A stretch of DNA of 41,062 bases from Muribaculum sp. (lineage in GTDB: Bacteria > Bacillota > Clostridia > Lachnospirales > Lachnospiraceae): NCBI GenBank assembly GCA_023663505.1, contig JAMPHH010000023.1:1-41062 (forward strand). Direction: 5' to 3'. A program made the position numbers and the translations under genes. Below the pieces are notes generated by a model that saw only the letters and a list, made by a program, of their open reading frames with translations, made no database searches and was not told the DNA's origin. Of this stretch, positions 25,403 through 32,685 are shown piece by piece. The stretch's first letter is position 1. Every line of letters starts with the position of its first letter.

Positions 25403-26035
25403 GCAAAAAGACCGGCTTGGACAATCATTGATGGTTGCGTGACGGAAAGAATGTTTGAGTTTGCTTGGAATGGTGGGTTTGCTATTTCTCAGAAAAGGAA
25501 AAACATTTCGGCGCTGCATGACAGTATTTTGGCAGACTGCGGGCAGAAAGCCTTGGAAATCTCAACAAAGAGCACAGTGACGATCGGAGAGGAGTTGAGT
25601 GCGTTTCACCTTAAACTAGATGGTATATATTTGGAATGTATTTTTCAAGGGTCAAAAAAATTTGAAAATGGTGGACCGTTTCGCGATTTATATTCTGTGG
25701 AACCCAAAATGGCTAAAAGAGATGAGAGATTAAAGTGCTCCGGCAGACTTATTTCGTTTGTTTATGCTGATGTCGAGTGGGCTTTAACGCCGAAAACTGC
25801 GTTTTATGATTATATCTATGTCAAAGCGTTGGTTCAGGAGAAGGGAACAGGGATTAACTTGGTGGAATATGACTGGTTTACTGATATTGAATTTAATCCT
25901 GAAAAGTCAATTAACTGTCAGGCAAGAGCTCTGACTCTATATAAGCTGATGCAGCAAGAAAATGCGTTTGAGTGTTTAAATGATACCAATGAATGGACAC
26001 GTTATCATATGCAGAAGGTAAAATACGCAAAATGA
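25400..26035 (+). CDS. DarT1-associated NADAR antitoxin family protein, without a DarT gene
   Basis: The product is 211 residues from the ATG at 25400, which lies inside the left direct repeat (GGAGG nine to ten bases upstream). It shows the layout I associate with the NADAR-DarT1 family: MAKRPAWT at the start, GFAISQKRKNISALHDS, ALEISTKS, LSAFHLKL, ECIFQGSKKFENGGPF, AKRDERLKCSGRLISF, TPKTAFYDYIYVKAL and FTDIEFNPEKSINCQARAL. NADAR proteins of this kind remove ADP-ribose from guanine in DNA and so neutralise the DarT1 toxin. No DarT is present in the window; the next gene is a damaged ATPase. It may be an orphan antitoxin, a relic of a toxin pair, or an anti-defence gene against DarT carried by others. 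Confidence 0.85.
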   Translation: MAKRPAWTIIDGCVTERMFEFAWNGGFAISQKRKNISALHDSILADCGQKALEISTKSTVTIGEELSAFHLKLDGIYLECIFQGSKKFENGGPFRDLYSVEPKMAKRDERLKCSGRLISFVYADVEWALTPKTAFYDYIYVKALVQEKGTGINLVEYDWFTDIEFNPEKSINCQARALTLYKLMQQENAFECLNDTNEWTRYHMQKVKYAK

Positions 26036-26084
26036 TTTTAATAATATTTTTAAAACAACAACGTGATTGTGCAGGAGATGCAAA

Positions 26085-27244
26085 ATGAATACTGAATATG
26101 TTTTCAAACGCAGTTTTTACTATGACGCGGAGGATTCTGCTAAAAACAACAGCATAACGTTTATACTTGGGGCAAGAAAATGCGGAAAGACTGTTTGTAT
26201 GAAACAGCTTGCCGTTAATTTACCCAATGCTAAGTATTATGACATTAAGAGTATGGACGAAGATGATGCGATTGATTTGAGAGATGAAATTGTCGCCTGT
26301 ATCGAAGCAAATGAAAGTAAGATTTTTCTCATAGACGAGGCGACATATTTTATCTTTCCTGAGAAAACGATTGCAAGAATAGCGAACGAATTTACTGATT
26401 GCAGAAATACGAACACGAGGGTTGTTTTTGCAGGCAGTCAATCTATTGCGCTTGAAGCTTGGGCAAACAGAGCATTTGCGGGTAATGCAAAATTTGTGTA
26501 TGCAGATTTTTTGAGCTATCCCGAATGGTTGGCGTACAAAGGAATCGATGAGGTTTCGGAAAAGACCTATAATCAGTTTGTCCTTGGCACAAGGGAGTTT
26601 TACCAAGATTTTGTTTCTCTTGACCAATATCTCAAGGGCTGCTTAGAGGAAACTGTTACCTCTAATTTCAAAACAAGTAACATTATTCTTAACAACAACT
26701 GCGACAGATTGAACGAAAAGATCTTAAAGAAAAGGAGAATTTTGAAAATATTGCCGATGTTTATATGGAGCTGTGCTGTGATGACAGCAGCAAGATAAGG
26801 ACGAAAAGTGATTTGTTTGAAAAAGCCAACATCAGCATTAAATATCCTATGTTTTATGCGGAAATCTTAAAGGAAGTTTTACTTGATTATATGCCTGACG
26901 AGCTCAAGGGTGATATTTTAGGCGGCATTGTTGAGTGTCATGTGCGTGGAATTTTATCACAAGAGTGTTGCTATGAATACCATAACGAGGGGCATGAAGT
27001 CGATTATGTGAACTTTGCCGAACACAAAGCAATCGAGATATCTGTAAGGAACAAGGCGATAAAAGACCTTAATTTTGACGATTTACCGGACACATTTACT
27101 AAAATACTTTTAACAAAAGACCAAGACTTTACACAAGCGGACGGATTGATTAGAGTTCCATATTATAAATTTATTTTTGAACACTCAGTTGGCAAAGAAT
27201 TATTGCCTGAAAAAGGTGTTGAAGCTTCATATAAACTTAATTGA
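26085..27244 (+). pseudogene. Frameshifted AAA ATPase of the DUF4143 type
   Basis: The start at 26085 has AGGAG seven bases upstream. The first frame (to 26798) carries Walker A GARKCGKT and Walker B KIFLIDEATYF, plus the arginine-sensor-like NTRVVFAGSQS. From about 26720 the matching protein continues in the -1 frame (KEKENFENIADVYMEL, then DLFEKANISIKYPMFYAEIL) and ends at 27244 with a nuclease-like DUF4143 tail (GHEVDYVNFAEHKAIEISV). One missing A in atcttaaagaaaagg near 26725 explains the shift. Joined, it would be about 385 residues, the usual size for this family of single-protein ATPases with a C-terminal restriction-endonuclease-like fold. It is probably inactive, unless the base is a sequencing error. 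Confidence 0.8.
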
Positions 27245-27250
27245 CCATTA

Positions 27251-27282
27251 TATTGCTCAGAGTATGGAGGTGTAGGGAAATG
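27251..27282 (+). repeat. Right direct repeat (RBS plus start codon)
   Basis: It reads tattgctcagagtatggagg followed by tgtagggaaatg. It supplies the ribosome site and ATG of the DUF1295 gene. See the left copy at 25371. Confidence 0.92.
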
Positions 27283-28095
27283 ACTTTTACGGAAACGTTT
27301 ACATCAGCTTTTTTGATTTTGCTGATGATTGCTTTGGTGGTAAGCTCGATTGGATTTTACAAGTATGTCTATTTTATTTCCTTGGGTTACGGCTTCTCAA
27401 TTGCGGTGATGGGAGGCGTCATGTTCGTGTTGGATTATGGCAGCCTGACGCTTGGGAAGGCGGCGCTGTATCTGTTGTTTGTCATTTATGGTTGCAGACT
27501 GGGCGGATATCTTCTGGTGCGGGAGATTAAGAGCGCGTCTTATCGCAACACCATGCAAAAGGAGATCAAGGACGGCAAATCCATGAAGATGATTGCAAAA
27601 TTCAGTATCTGGATAAGCTGCGCGCTGCTTTATACGCTGCAGGTCTCTCCGGTATTTTTCCGATTGCAGAACGGGGGCGGCACAGATGCGTGGTGTCTGG
27701 CGGGCGCGGTCATCATGGCGTGTGGTATCGGACTGGAGGCTGCGGCGGATTGGCAGAAGTCTGCGGCAAAGAAGGTGAATCCTAAAAGATTTTGTGACAA
27801 GGGCTTGTACAGAATCGTGCGCTGTCCGAATTATCTGGGAGAGGTGCTTTTCTGGACGGGAGTGCTCGTGTCAGGAGCGAATATGCTGTCAGGCGCTTGG
27901 CAGTGGGCGGCGGCAGTCATCGGATATGTGTGTATCGTGTATATCATGTTTGGCGGCGCAAGGCGGTTGGAGCTTCGCCAAAACAGGAATTACGGGGACG
28001 ATCCGGAGTATCAGGCTTATGTGCAGAGGACGCCTATTTTGATTCCTCTCGTGCCCTTGTACAGTGTGGCAAAATATAAATGGCTGGTGGGATAA
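27280..28095 (+). CDS. DUF1295 family membrane protein (steroid 5-alpha-reductase-like fold)
   Basis: The product is 271 residues from the ATG at 27280 inside the right direct repeat. About six hydrophobic helices are visible. The family signature PKRFCDKGLYRIVRCPNYLGEVLFWTGV is present in spaced form (CDKGLYRIVRCPNYLGE), followed by RRLELRQNRNYGDDPEYQAY near the C-terminus. DUF1295 proteins resemble steroid 5-alpha-reductases and isoprenylcysteine methyltransferases; the substrate of bacterial members is mostly unknown. Its promoter probably lies 1.9 kb upstream, cut off by the cassette; it would now depend on read-through from the NADAR gene. A lipid substrate linked to the LuxC/LuxE products nearby is possible but only inference. 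Confidence 0.85.
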   Translation: MTFTETFTSAFLILLMIALVVSSIGFYKYVYFISLGYGFSIAVMGGVMFVLDYGSLTLGKAALYLLFVIYGCRLGGYLLVREIKSASYRNTMQKEIKDGKSMKMIAKFSIWISCALLYTLQVSPVFFRLQNGGGTDAWCLAGAVIMACGIGLEAAADWQKSAAKKVNPKRFCDKGLYRIVRCPNYLGEVLFWTGVLVSGANMLSGAWQWAAAVIGYVCIVYIMFGGARRLELRQNRNYGDDPEYQAYVQRTPILIPLVPLYSVAKYKWLVG

Positions 28096-28119
28096 AAAGG
28101 ATAATGAGGAGTTTTGACC

Positions 28120-28815
28120 ATGCGGATAGCGATTTGTGAGGACGAATTACAGGCACAACGGGAATTGCAGGCGGTGATTGCAGACAAGGGAAGGGAGCTT
28201 GCTCTGTATTCGGATACCAAAGACCTCTTGGCGGATTGGAAGGCGGGGGTGCGGTTTGACGTGATATTCACAGATCTTGTAATGGAGGACGAACCTGCGG
28301 GTATGGAGCTTTGCAAAATGCTCAGCAAGGAGAACGGCGTATTTCTGGTCGTGGTGACAAATTATATCGAATATGCGCCGGAGGGCTATCGAAACGGTGT
28401 GTTTCGCTATCTGCTAAAGCCTGTGACAAGGGAGATTGTGGAGCAGGTTTTTGCCGATATGAGAGAGAATCAGGGGCGTGAGAGAAAATTTATGGTTGAC
28501 GCCTTCGAGGGCTCTAAGGTGATTTCCAGTGCCTCCATTCTGTATGTGGAGGTTCATGGGAGATATCTGGACATTTATGTGCACGATGAGCAGGGCAGGG
28601 AGACCACGATCACCCTGATGCAGAGCCTGAAGGAGTTTGCCGCGCAGCTTCCTGAGGGGCATTTCTTTCGGATCAACCGCAATCAGCTGATCAGTCTCGC
28701 CAAGATTGTAAGGGTGTCACAGGGCGGGGTGGTATTGGAAAACGGCAGGCAGCTTTCCGTAAGCCGCAGGCTGCAGAGAGAACTCAAGGAGATGCTCGCA
28801 CGCTTCCTAGCTTAG
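28120..28815 (+). CDS. LytTR-family response regulator (AgrA-like)
   Basis: The product is 231 residues from the ATG at 28120, eight bases after GAGGAG; a TTG six bases earlier is less likely. The receiver domain has ICEDE at the start, phosphoacceptor Asp52 in FTDLVMED, and the YLLKPV segment. The C-terminal LytTR DNA-binding domain spans about residues 130-231, with SASILYVEVHGRYLDIYV and FFRINRNQLISLAKI. Such regulators bind tandem repeats upstream of target promoters. The paired kinase gene lies 132 bases downstream. No agrB/agrD peptide genes occur here, so the signal is unknown. Confidence 0.93.
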   Translation: MRIAICEDELQAQRELQAVIADKGRELALYSDTKDLLADWKAGVRFDVIFTDLVMEDEPAGMELCKMLSKENGVFLVVVTNYIEYAPEGYRNGVFRYLLKPVTREIVEQVFADMRENQGRERKFMVDAFEGSKVISSASILYVEVHGRYLDIYVHDEQGRETTITLMQSLKEFAAQLPEGHFFRINRNQLISLAKIVRVSQGGVVLENGRQLSVSRRLQRELKEMLARFLA

Positions 28816-28835
28816 ACGACAACCCTAATGTCAGC

Positions 28836-28920
28836 AGCGGGGGTGTTGACTGGCTTTGCGCTCATGCAGGCATTGGCACAAAGCTAATTGCATTGGTTTT
28901 GCTCATTGCTCTCGGGAATC
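28836..28920. repeat. Diverged copy of the GC-rich dispersed repeat, minus orientation
   Basis: gctcattgctctcgggaat (28901-28919) is the reverse complement of the family end with three changes. The flanking ggcattggcacaaagctaattgc also matches the copy at 19083 read backwards. It fills most of the gap between the AgrA-like and AgrC-like genes. Confidence 0.7.
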
Positions 28921-28947
28921 AAAAAATATGGGAAGATGGAGGCTGCA

Positions 28948-30243
28948 ATGGTGATTGCAATGATACAGACAGCGGTGGTGGCGCTGTTTGACGTGGCGGC
29001 GTTTTATCAGATTTTTATGATTTACAGACTGTTTTTTGCGGAGAACATAAAGCTTTCCGCAAGCAAAGGTCTGGCGATTGGTGTAATCGTCTTAGGCGCC
29101 ATTGGCATGTCCCTTTGGTTCGGTCTGACATGGGACGTGATGTGGGCAATGCTGCTGATTGTGCTTCTTTTTGGGGAGAGAAGGCTTTGGGAGAGCGTTT
29201 TGTTGCTGCCTGCCCTGATGGTTTACACGGTGATCGGGGTGATTCCGGCGATCATGCTTCAGAATGTGATCACGGTGACTCCCTTTATGCGCATTGGCTG
29301 GGGAGAGGTGGACTGGCTCGACGTGGCGACGGAGCTGTTTGGGTGCATACTGGTGACATTCCTTTGGGGCTATGCGAGGAGGCACAAGCTCTCTCTGTTG
29401 CTTCGTCCGTTGGAGGTGGCGGGCTTTGTCCTGTTTTTCTTTTTTGAGGTTTTCCTGCTGGTGGTGATCGCCGTGATCAGGGTGTATTATGTGGGCTTGG
29501 ACAAGCTTATGCTGAACGGCTGCTGTCTTTTCTTCTTTGCCCTTGCCATGGGCGCATATCTCTGGCATCTGGTCACGCTGCGGCGGGTGCGAAGGCTTGA
29601 TGCGCTCGTGAAGCAGGAGGAGGATTATATTAACTGTCAGTTGGCATATCTGGAAAAGTATCGCAATGAAAATCAGAATATTCACGCGCTGCGCCATGAC
29701 CTGCGGGGGCATCTGCAGGTGATACGCGGGCTGCAGGAGAGCGGTCAGAAGCACAAAATGGAGGTTTATCTGGATTCCTTACAGTCTGAGACGGAAAGGA
29801 TCATGGAGCTGGAGTTTACCGGCAATCAGGTGGCGGACATTGTTTTGGCGGATCAACAGGCTCGCGCGAAGCAGGCGGGGATTCCCTTTGTGTGTGAGGG
29901 AACGTTTCCGTGGTTGGAGCGTCTGAAGCCAATGGAGGCTTGTTCACTGTTGTCTAATCTGTTGGACAATGCATACGAGGCTTCTGTGTCGGAGGAAGAA
30001 CCTGACATTAGTGTCAGGGGTGGGGCACAGAAGAATTATCTGACATTGACTGTGAGCAATCATGCCAAGCGGAAACGTGACGTGCAGAATAACCGCGTCC
30101 GCACCTCCAAGAAGAAAGGCAATCATGGACTGGGGTTGGGGATTGTGGAGCAGATTGTGGAGAAGTACGGCGGGATATGTACCTTCTCGTGGGAGGACGA
30201 GAGGTTTATATGTAGGATTCTGTTTCCTGTTGAGGAAGCTTGA
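28948..30243 (+). CDS. GHKL sensor histidine kinase (AgrC-like)
   Basis: The product is 431 residues from the ATG at 28948, five bases after TGGAGG; an upstream TTG at 28888 lies in repeat sequence. Five or six transmembrane helices fill residues 1-215, the sensor part. The phosphoacceptor is His250 in HALRHDLRGHLQVI. The ATPase domain shows SNLLDNAYEAS (N box) and KGNHGLGLGIVEQIVEKYGG (G box), typical of the quorum-sensing-type HPK10 group. It should phosphorylate the LytTR regulator encoded upstream. The multi-helix sensor and lack of an outer domain suggest detection of a peptide or membrane signal. No cognate peptide gene was seen. Confidence 0.92.
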   Translation: MVIAMIQTAVVALFDVAAFYQIFMIYRLFFAENIKLSASKGLAIGVIVLGAIGMSLWFGLTWDVMWAMLLIVLLFGERRLWESVLLLPALMVYTVIGVIPAIMLQNVITVTPFMRIGWGEVDWLDVATELFGCILVTFLWGYARRHKLSLLLRPLEVAGFVLFFFFEVFLLVVIAVIRVYYVGLDKLMLNGCCLFFFALAMGAYLWHLVTLRRVRRLDALVKQEEDYINCQLAYLEKYRNENQNIHALRHDLRGHLQVIRGLQESGQKHKMEVYLDSLQSETERIMELEFTGNQVADIVLADQQARAKQAGIPFVCEGTFPWLERLKPMEACSLLSNLLDNAYEASVSEEEPDISVRGGAQKNYLTLTVSNHAKRKRDVQNNRVRTSKKKGNHGLGLGIVEQIVEKYGGICTFSWEDERFICRILFPVEEA

Positions 30244-30267
30244 ATTTGCACATCTCAAAAAATTTTG

Positions 30268-30296
30268 TTGACAAACCCTCCCTCAATATGTATAAT
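30268..30296 (+). promoter_or_regulatory. Perfect consensus promoter, TTGACA-17-TATAAT
   Basis: TTGACA (30268-30273) and TATAAT (30291-30296) are exactly 17 bases apart, 42 bases before the yceD start. It should be a strong housekeeping promoter for yceD-rpmF. Confidence 0.93.
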
Positions 30297-30337
30297 AAAC
30301 CAGTGTGTGAAAACACAATAAATGCATAGGAGTCGCT

Positions 30338-30865
30338 ATGTTAATCAATTTATCTGATGTATTGACTACGGAAGGCAAGGTCGTGAGGGAGAAGCTTCCT
30401 TTGGAAATGACCGTTTTCATGAACGGTTCAGGCGCTTATGACATTGTCGGGAAAAGTCCGGTGGAGCTCAACCTTACGAATATCGGTAAGGATAAGGCGA
30501 GGGTGGAGGGAAGCTGTAAACTTAAGCTTGCCGCTGCGTGTGACCGCTGTCTGGCGGAGGTGCCCGTGACGTTAGAGCTTAGCTTTGACAGGACGATTGT
30601 CTCGCCCGAGGCAGATGCAGATGATGAAGCTGCGGAGGATAACCAAGGGATTATGAACGGTTATCATCTGGACACAGAGGCTTTGGTGTATGACGAAATT
30701 ATTGTAAACTGGCCGGTGAAGATTCTGTGCAGGGAGGATTGCAAGGGCGTATGCCCTGTCTGCGGACAGAATCTGAACGAGAGGGAATGTGGATGCGACA
30801 CCTTCGTACCCGACCCCCGCATGGCGGCAATAAAAGATATCTTTAATGCGAGTAAGGAGGTGTAA
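30338..30865 (+). CDS. yceD: YceD family (DUF177) protein
   Basis: The product is 175 residues, starting behind ataggag. Members are encoded just ahead of rpmF in most bacteria, as here (the next start is two bases past the stop). The family is linked to 23S rRNA processing or L32 accumulation; the exact activity is unsettled. The sequence shows the core CKLKLAAACDRCLAEVPVTLEL with a CxxC pair, and a C-terminal zinc-like cluster CREDCKGVCPVCGQNL...CGCD typical of Gram-positive members, then the DPRMAAIKDIF tail. Length is normal. Confidence 0.92.
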   Translation: MLINLSDVLTTEGKVVREKLPLEMTVFMNGSGAYDIVGKSPVELNLTNIGKDKARVEGSCKLKLAAACDRCLAEVPVTLELSFDRTIVSPEADADDEAAEDNQGIMNGYHLDTEALVYDEIIVNWPVKILCREDCKGVCPVCGQNLNERECGCDTFVPDPRMAAIKDIFNASKEV

Positions 30866-30867
30866 CA

Positions 30868-31047
30868 ATGTCTATTTGTCCCAAGAATAAATCTTCCAAG
30901 GGTAGGAGAGATCAGAGGAGAGCGAACTGGAAAATGAGCGCTTCTACTCTGGTGAAGTGCAGCAAGTGCGGTGCTCTGATGGTGCCCCACAGAGTTTGTA
31001 AGAACTGCGGTTCTTATAACAAGAAGCAGATTGTGGAGGTTGACTAA
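30868..31047 (+). CDS. rpmF: 50S ribosomal protein L32
   Basis: The product is 59 residues (MSICPKNKSSKGRRDQRR at the start), preceded by taaggaggtgtaaca, an excellent ribosome site. It has CSKC and CKNC pairs in the C-terminal half, so it is the zinc-binding (C+) form; I see no zinc-free copy in the window. The basic N-terminal part and the CSKCGALMVPHRVCKNCG core match bacterial L32. It is co-transcribed with yceD from the consensus promoter at 30268 and is followed by two terminator-like hairpins. Confidence 0.97.
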   Translation: MSICPKNKSSKGRRDQRRANWKMSASTLVKCSKCGALMVPHRVCKNCGSYNKKQIVEVD

Positions 31048-31065
31048 TCTGTCGGAGTTTGTACC

Positions 31066-31090
31066 GCGCGCCTTCAGGCGCATGCTTTTT
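31066..31090 (+). terminator. First terminator-like hairpin after rpmF
   Basis: GCGCC (31068-31072) pairs with GGCGC (31077-31081) around ttca, with weaker outer pairs, and five T residues follow at 31086-31090. Confidence 0.65.
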
Positions 31091-31097
31091 AAATGAT

Positions 31098-31139
31098 AAA
31101 AGGCTATCGGCATATAGATGTTGGTAGCTTTTTTATTTT
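31098..31139 (+). terminator. Second terminator after rpmF
   Basis: GCTATCGG (31103-31110) pairs with TTGGTAGC (31121-31128), including G-U pairs, extended by A-T pairs and followed by a run of T. It sits directly ahead of the plsX promoter. Confidence 0.75.
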
Positions 31140-31143
31140 CTAC

Positions 31144-31172
31144 TTGATTTTTAATAGGCGGTTTAGTATAGT
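31144..31172 (+). promoter_or_regulatory. plsX promoter, TTGATT-17-TATAGT
   Basis: TTGATT (31144-31149) and TATAGT (31167-31172) are 17 bases apart, about 64 bases ahead of plsX. I see no clear FapR-type operator palindrome around it. Confidence 0.75.
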
Positions 31173-31235
31173 AGAGAATGGTAAGAGAAATTGTTGGTAA
31201 AGCTTGCCAATAATTCGTATTAACGAGGTTACAAA

Positions 31236-32246
31236 ATGTCAGAGATGGTGAATGTGGCAGTAGATGCCATGGGCGGCGACAATGCGCCCGCTGAGATCGT
31301 GAAGGGCGCGGTGGACGCAGTAAATGCGGATAAGCGTGTCAAGGTCTTTTTGGTGGGCAAGGAGCCGGCTGTGGCGGAGGAGCTTAAGAAGTATACCTAC
31401 AATCCCGAGCAGGTGGAGATCGTACACGCACAGGAGGTGATCGAGATGGCGGAGCCGCCTGTGATGGCGATTCGCAAGAAGAAGGATTCCTCCATTGTGA
31501 AAGCGATGTATATGGTGAAGGACGGCGCCTGTGACGCAATGGTCTCCGCAGGAAGCACGGGAGCCGTGCTGGTGGGGGGACAGGTGATCGTGGGGCGCAT
31601 CAAGGGCGTGGAGAGACCGCCTCTCGCACCGCTTATTCCCACGGCTGACGGCGTGGCGCTTTTGATTGACTGCGGCGCAAACGTGGACGCGAGAGCCTCC
31701 CACCTTTTGCAGTTTGCCAAGATGGGAAGCGTGTATATGGAGAATGTCATGGGGATCAAGAATCCCAGAGTGGGCATTGTCAATATCGGCGCGGAGGAGG
31801 AGAAGGGCAACGCTCTGGTCAAGGAGACCTATCCGCTGTTGAAGAATTGTCCTGAGATCAATTTTATCGGCAGCGTGGAGGCGAGGGATATTCCGGCAGG
31901 GGCGGCGGACGTGGTGGTCTGCGAGGCGTTTGTGGGCAATGTGATCCTGAAAATGTACGAGGGTGTGGGCGGCGTCCTGATCCAAAAGGTCAAGAGCGGT
32001 ATGATGACAACGCTGCGAAGCAAGCTCGGCGCGCTCTTGGTGAAGCCTGCGCTGAAAAAGACGCTCAAGAGCTTTGACACGGAGGAATACGGCGGCGCGC
32101 CGCTCCTTGGGCTGAACGGTCTCGTGGTAAAGACCCACGGGAGCAGCAAGGCGATAGAGATTCGCAACTCTATCCTTCAGTGCATCACCTTTAAAGAGCA
32201 GCGCATCAATGACAAGATCAGGGAAAAGGTTGTTTTGGAGGATTGA
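31236..32246 (+). CDS. plsX: Phosphate acyltransferase PlsX
   Basis: The product is 336 residues, the normal length. PlsX turns acyl-ACP into acyl phosphate, the donor for PlsY in phospholipid synthesis. Family signatures are VAVDAMGGDNAPAEIV at the start, VSAGSTGAVLVGG, LIDCGANVDARASHL, VGIVNIGAEEEKGNALVKE, FIGSVEARDIP, VCEAFVGNVILK and GAPLLGLNGLVVKTHGSS. acpP follows 46 bases later, the usual clostridial order. It may act peripherally at the membrane. The start at 31236 has a modest ribosome site (gaggtt). Confidence 0.97.
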   Translation: MSEMVNVAVDAMGGDNAPAEIVKGAVDAVNADKRVKVFLVGKEPAVAEELKKYTYNPEQVEIVHAQEVIEMAEPPVMAIRKKKDSSIVKAMYMVKDGACDAMVSAGSTGAVLVGGQVIVGRIKGVERPPLAPLIPTADGVALLIDCGANVDARASHLLQFAKMGSVYMENVMGIKNPRVGIVNIGAEEEKGNALVKETYPLLKNCPEINFIGSVEARDIPAGAADVVVCEAFVGNVILKMYEGVGGVLIQKVKSGMMTTLRSKLGALLVKPALKKTLKSFDTEEYGGAPLLGLNGLVVKTHGSSKAIEIRNSILQCITFKEQRINDKIREKVVLED

Positions 32247-32292
32247 TTCCCCACAAAATAGATTAAATTAAAATCAAGAAAGGAACAAGGAT

Positions 32293-32523
32293 ATGGAATT
32301 TGAAAAGTTGAAAAAAGTAATTGCTGAGGTATTGAACGTAGATCCCGAGGAGATTAAGCCGGAGTCCACCTTTATGGACGATCTCGGGGCGGATTCTCTT
32401 GATGTGTTTCAGATCGTGATGGGAATCGAGGAGGAATTTGACATTGAGATCCCCGCAGAGAAAGCAGAGAAGATCACAACGGTTGAGGAAGCAGTGGAAT
32501 TAATCAAAGGCGCTTTAAACTAA
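32293..32523 (+). CDS. acpP: Acyl carrier protein
   Basis: The product is 76 residues, starting behind aaaggaacaagg. Ser35 in DLGADSLD is the phosphopantetheine attachment site, and the acidic helices (LNVDPEEIKPESTFMDD, MGIEEEFDIEIP) match primary-metabolism ACP. It carries growing fatty acyl chains and is the donor for PlsX encoded upstream. Its closeness to the LuxC/LuxE locus (9 kb away) is not evidence of a link. A good terminator follows. Confidence 0.98.
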   Translation: MEFEKLKKVIAEVLNVDPEEIKPESTFMDDLGADSLDVFQIVMGIEEEFDIEIPAEKAEKITTVEEAVELIKGALN

Positions 32524-32539
32524 TGAATTTTGATTATCG

Positions 32540-32580
32540 CAGGTATTCCCGAATCTGTGTATTTGGGAATACTTGTTTTT
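32540..32580 (+). terminator. Terminator after acpP
   Basis: CAGGTATTCCC (32540-32550) pairs over 11 positions with GGGAATACTTG (32565-32575), then five T residues. Confidence 0.88.
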
Positions 32581-32606
32581 ATGCGCGGAGCCGCATTTTG
32601 AGGTAT

Positions 32607-32637
32607 AAGTTTGAAAATAAATTTTCAAACTTTTTAT
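32607..32637. repeat. AT-rich hairpin upstream of rnc
   Basis: AAGTTTGAAAAT (32607-32618) and ATTTTCAAACTT (32621-32632) form a perfect 12-bp stem with loop aa, followed by tttattgg. It belongs by sequence to the AT-rich hairpin family. A second stem, atcgcagg/cctgcgat (32648-32669), follows before the rnc start. Confidence 0.85.
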
Positions 32638-32685
32638 TGGAGGCAGTATCGCAGGTGGAAGCCTGCGATATGCAGAGGTATAAGA

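Larger units (their letters stand above)
25371..27250 (+). mobile_element. 1.88-kb cassette flanked by 32-bp direct repeats
   Basis: The repeat copies 25371-25402 and 27251-27282 match at 29 of 32 bases, including 24 consecutive ones made of agagtatggaggtgtag plus ggaaatg. Each copy holds a ribosome site and an ATG that starts a gene: the NADAR gene in the left copy and the DUF1295 gene in the right. The cassette between them holds the NADAR homologue and a broken ATPase, and is visibly richer in A and T than both sides. No integrase, transposase or terminal inverted repeat was seen. Deletion between the repeats would restore a normal promoter-RBS-DUF1295 unit. Confidence 0.7.

Noticed and set aside
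26715..26740. Programmed -1 frameshift in the ATPase
   Set aside because: The heptamer starts with C rather than T, and no clear downstream stimulatory hairpin is visible. A mutation is simpler.
28888..28947. Upstream TTG start for the AgrC-like kinase
   Set aside because: The added codons lie in a dispersed repeat; TGGAGG precedes the ATG at 28948.
30003..30020. Small palindrome CCTGACA/TGTCAGG in the kinase gene
   Set aside because: Seven base pairs inside a conserved coding region can arise by chance; there is no other sign of a regulatory site.
31239..32138. Long minus-strand open frame opposite plsX
   Set aside because: It is a mirror of a conserved, high-GC gene; its product is His/Arg-rich with no family features. 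The same holds for minus-strand frames opposite trp genes, the kinase genes and ftsY.
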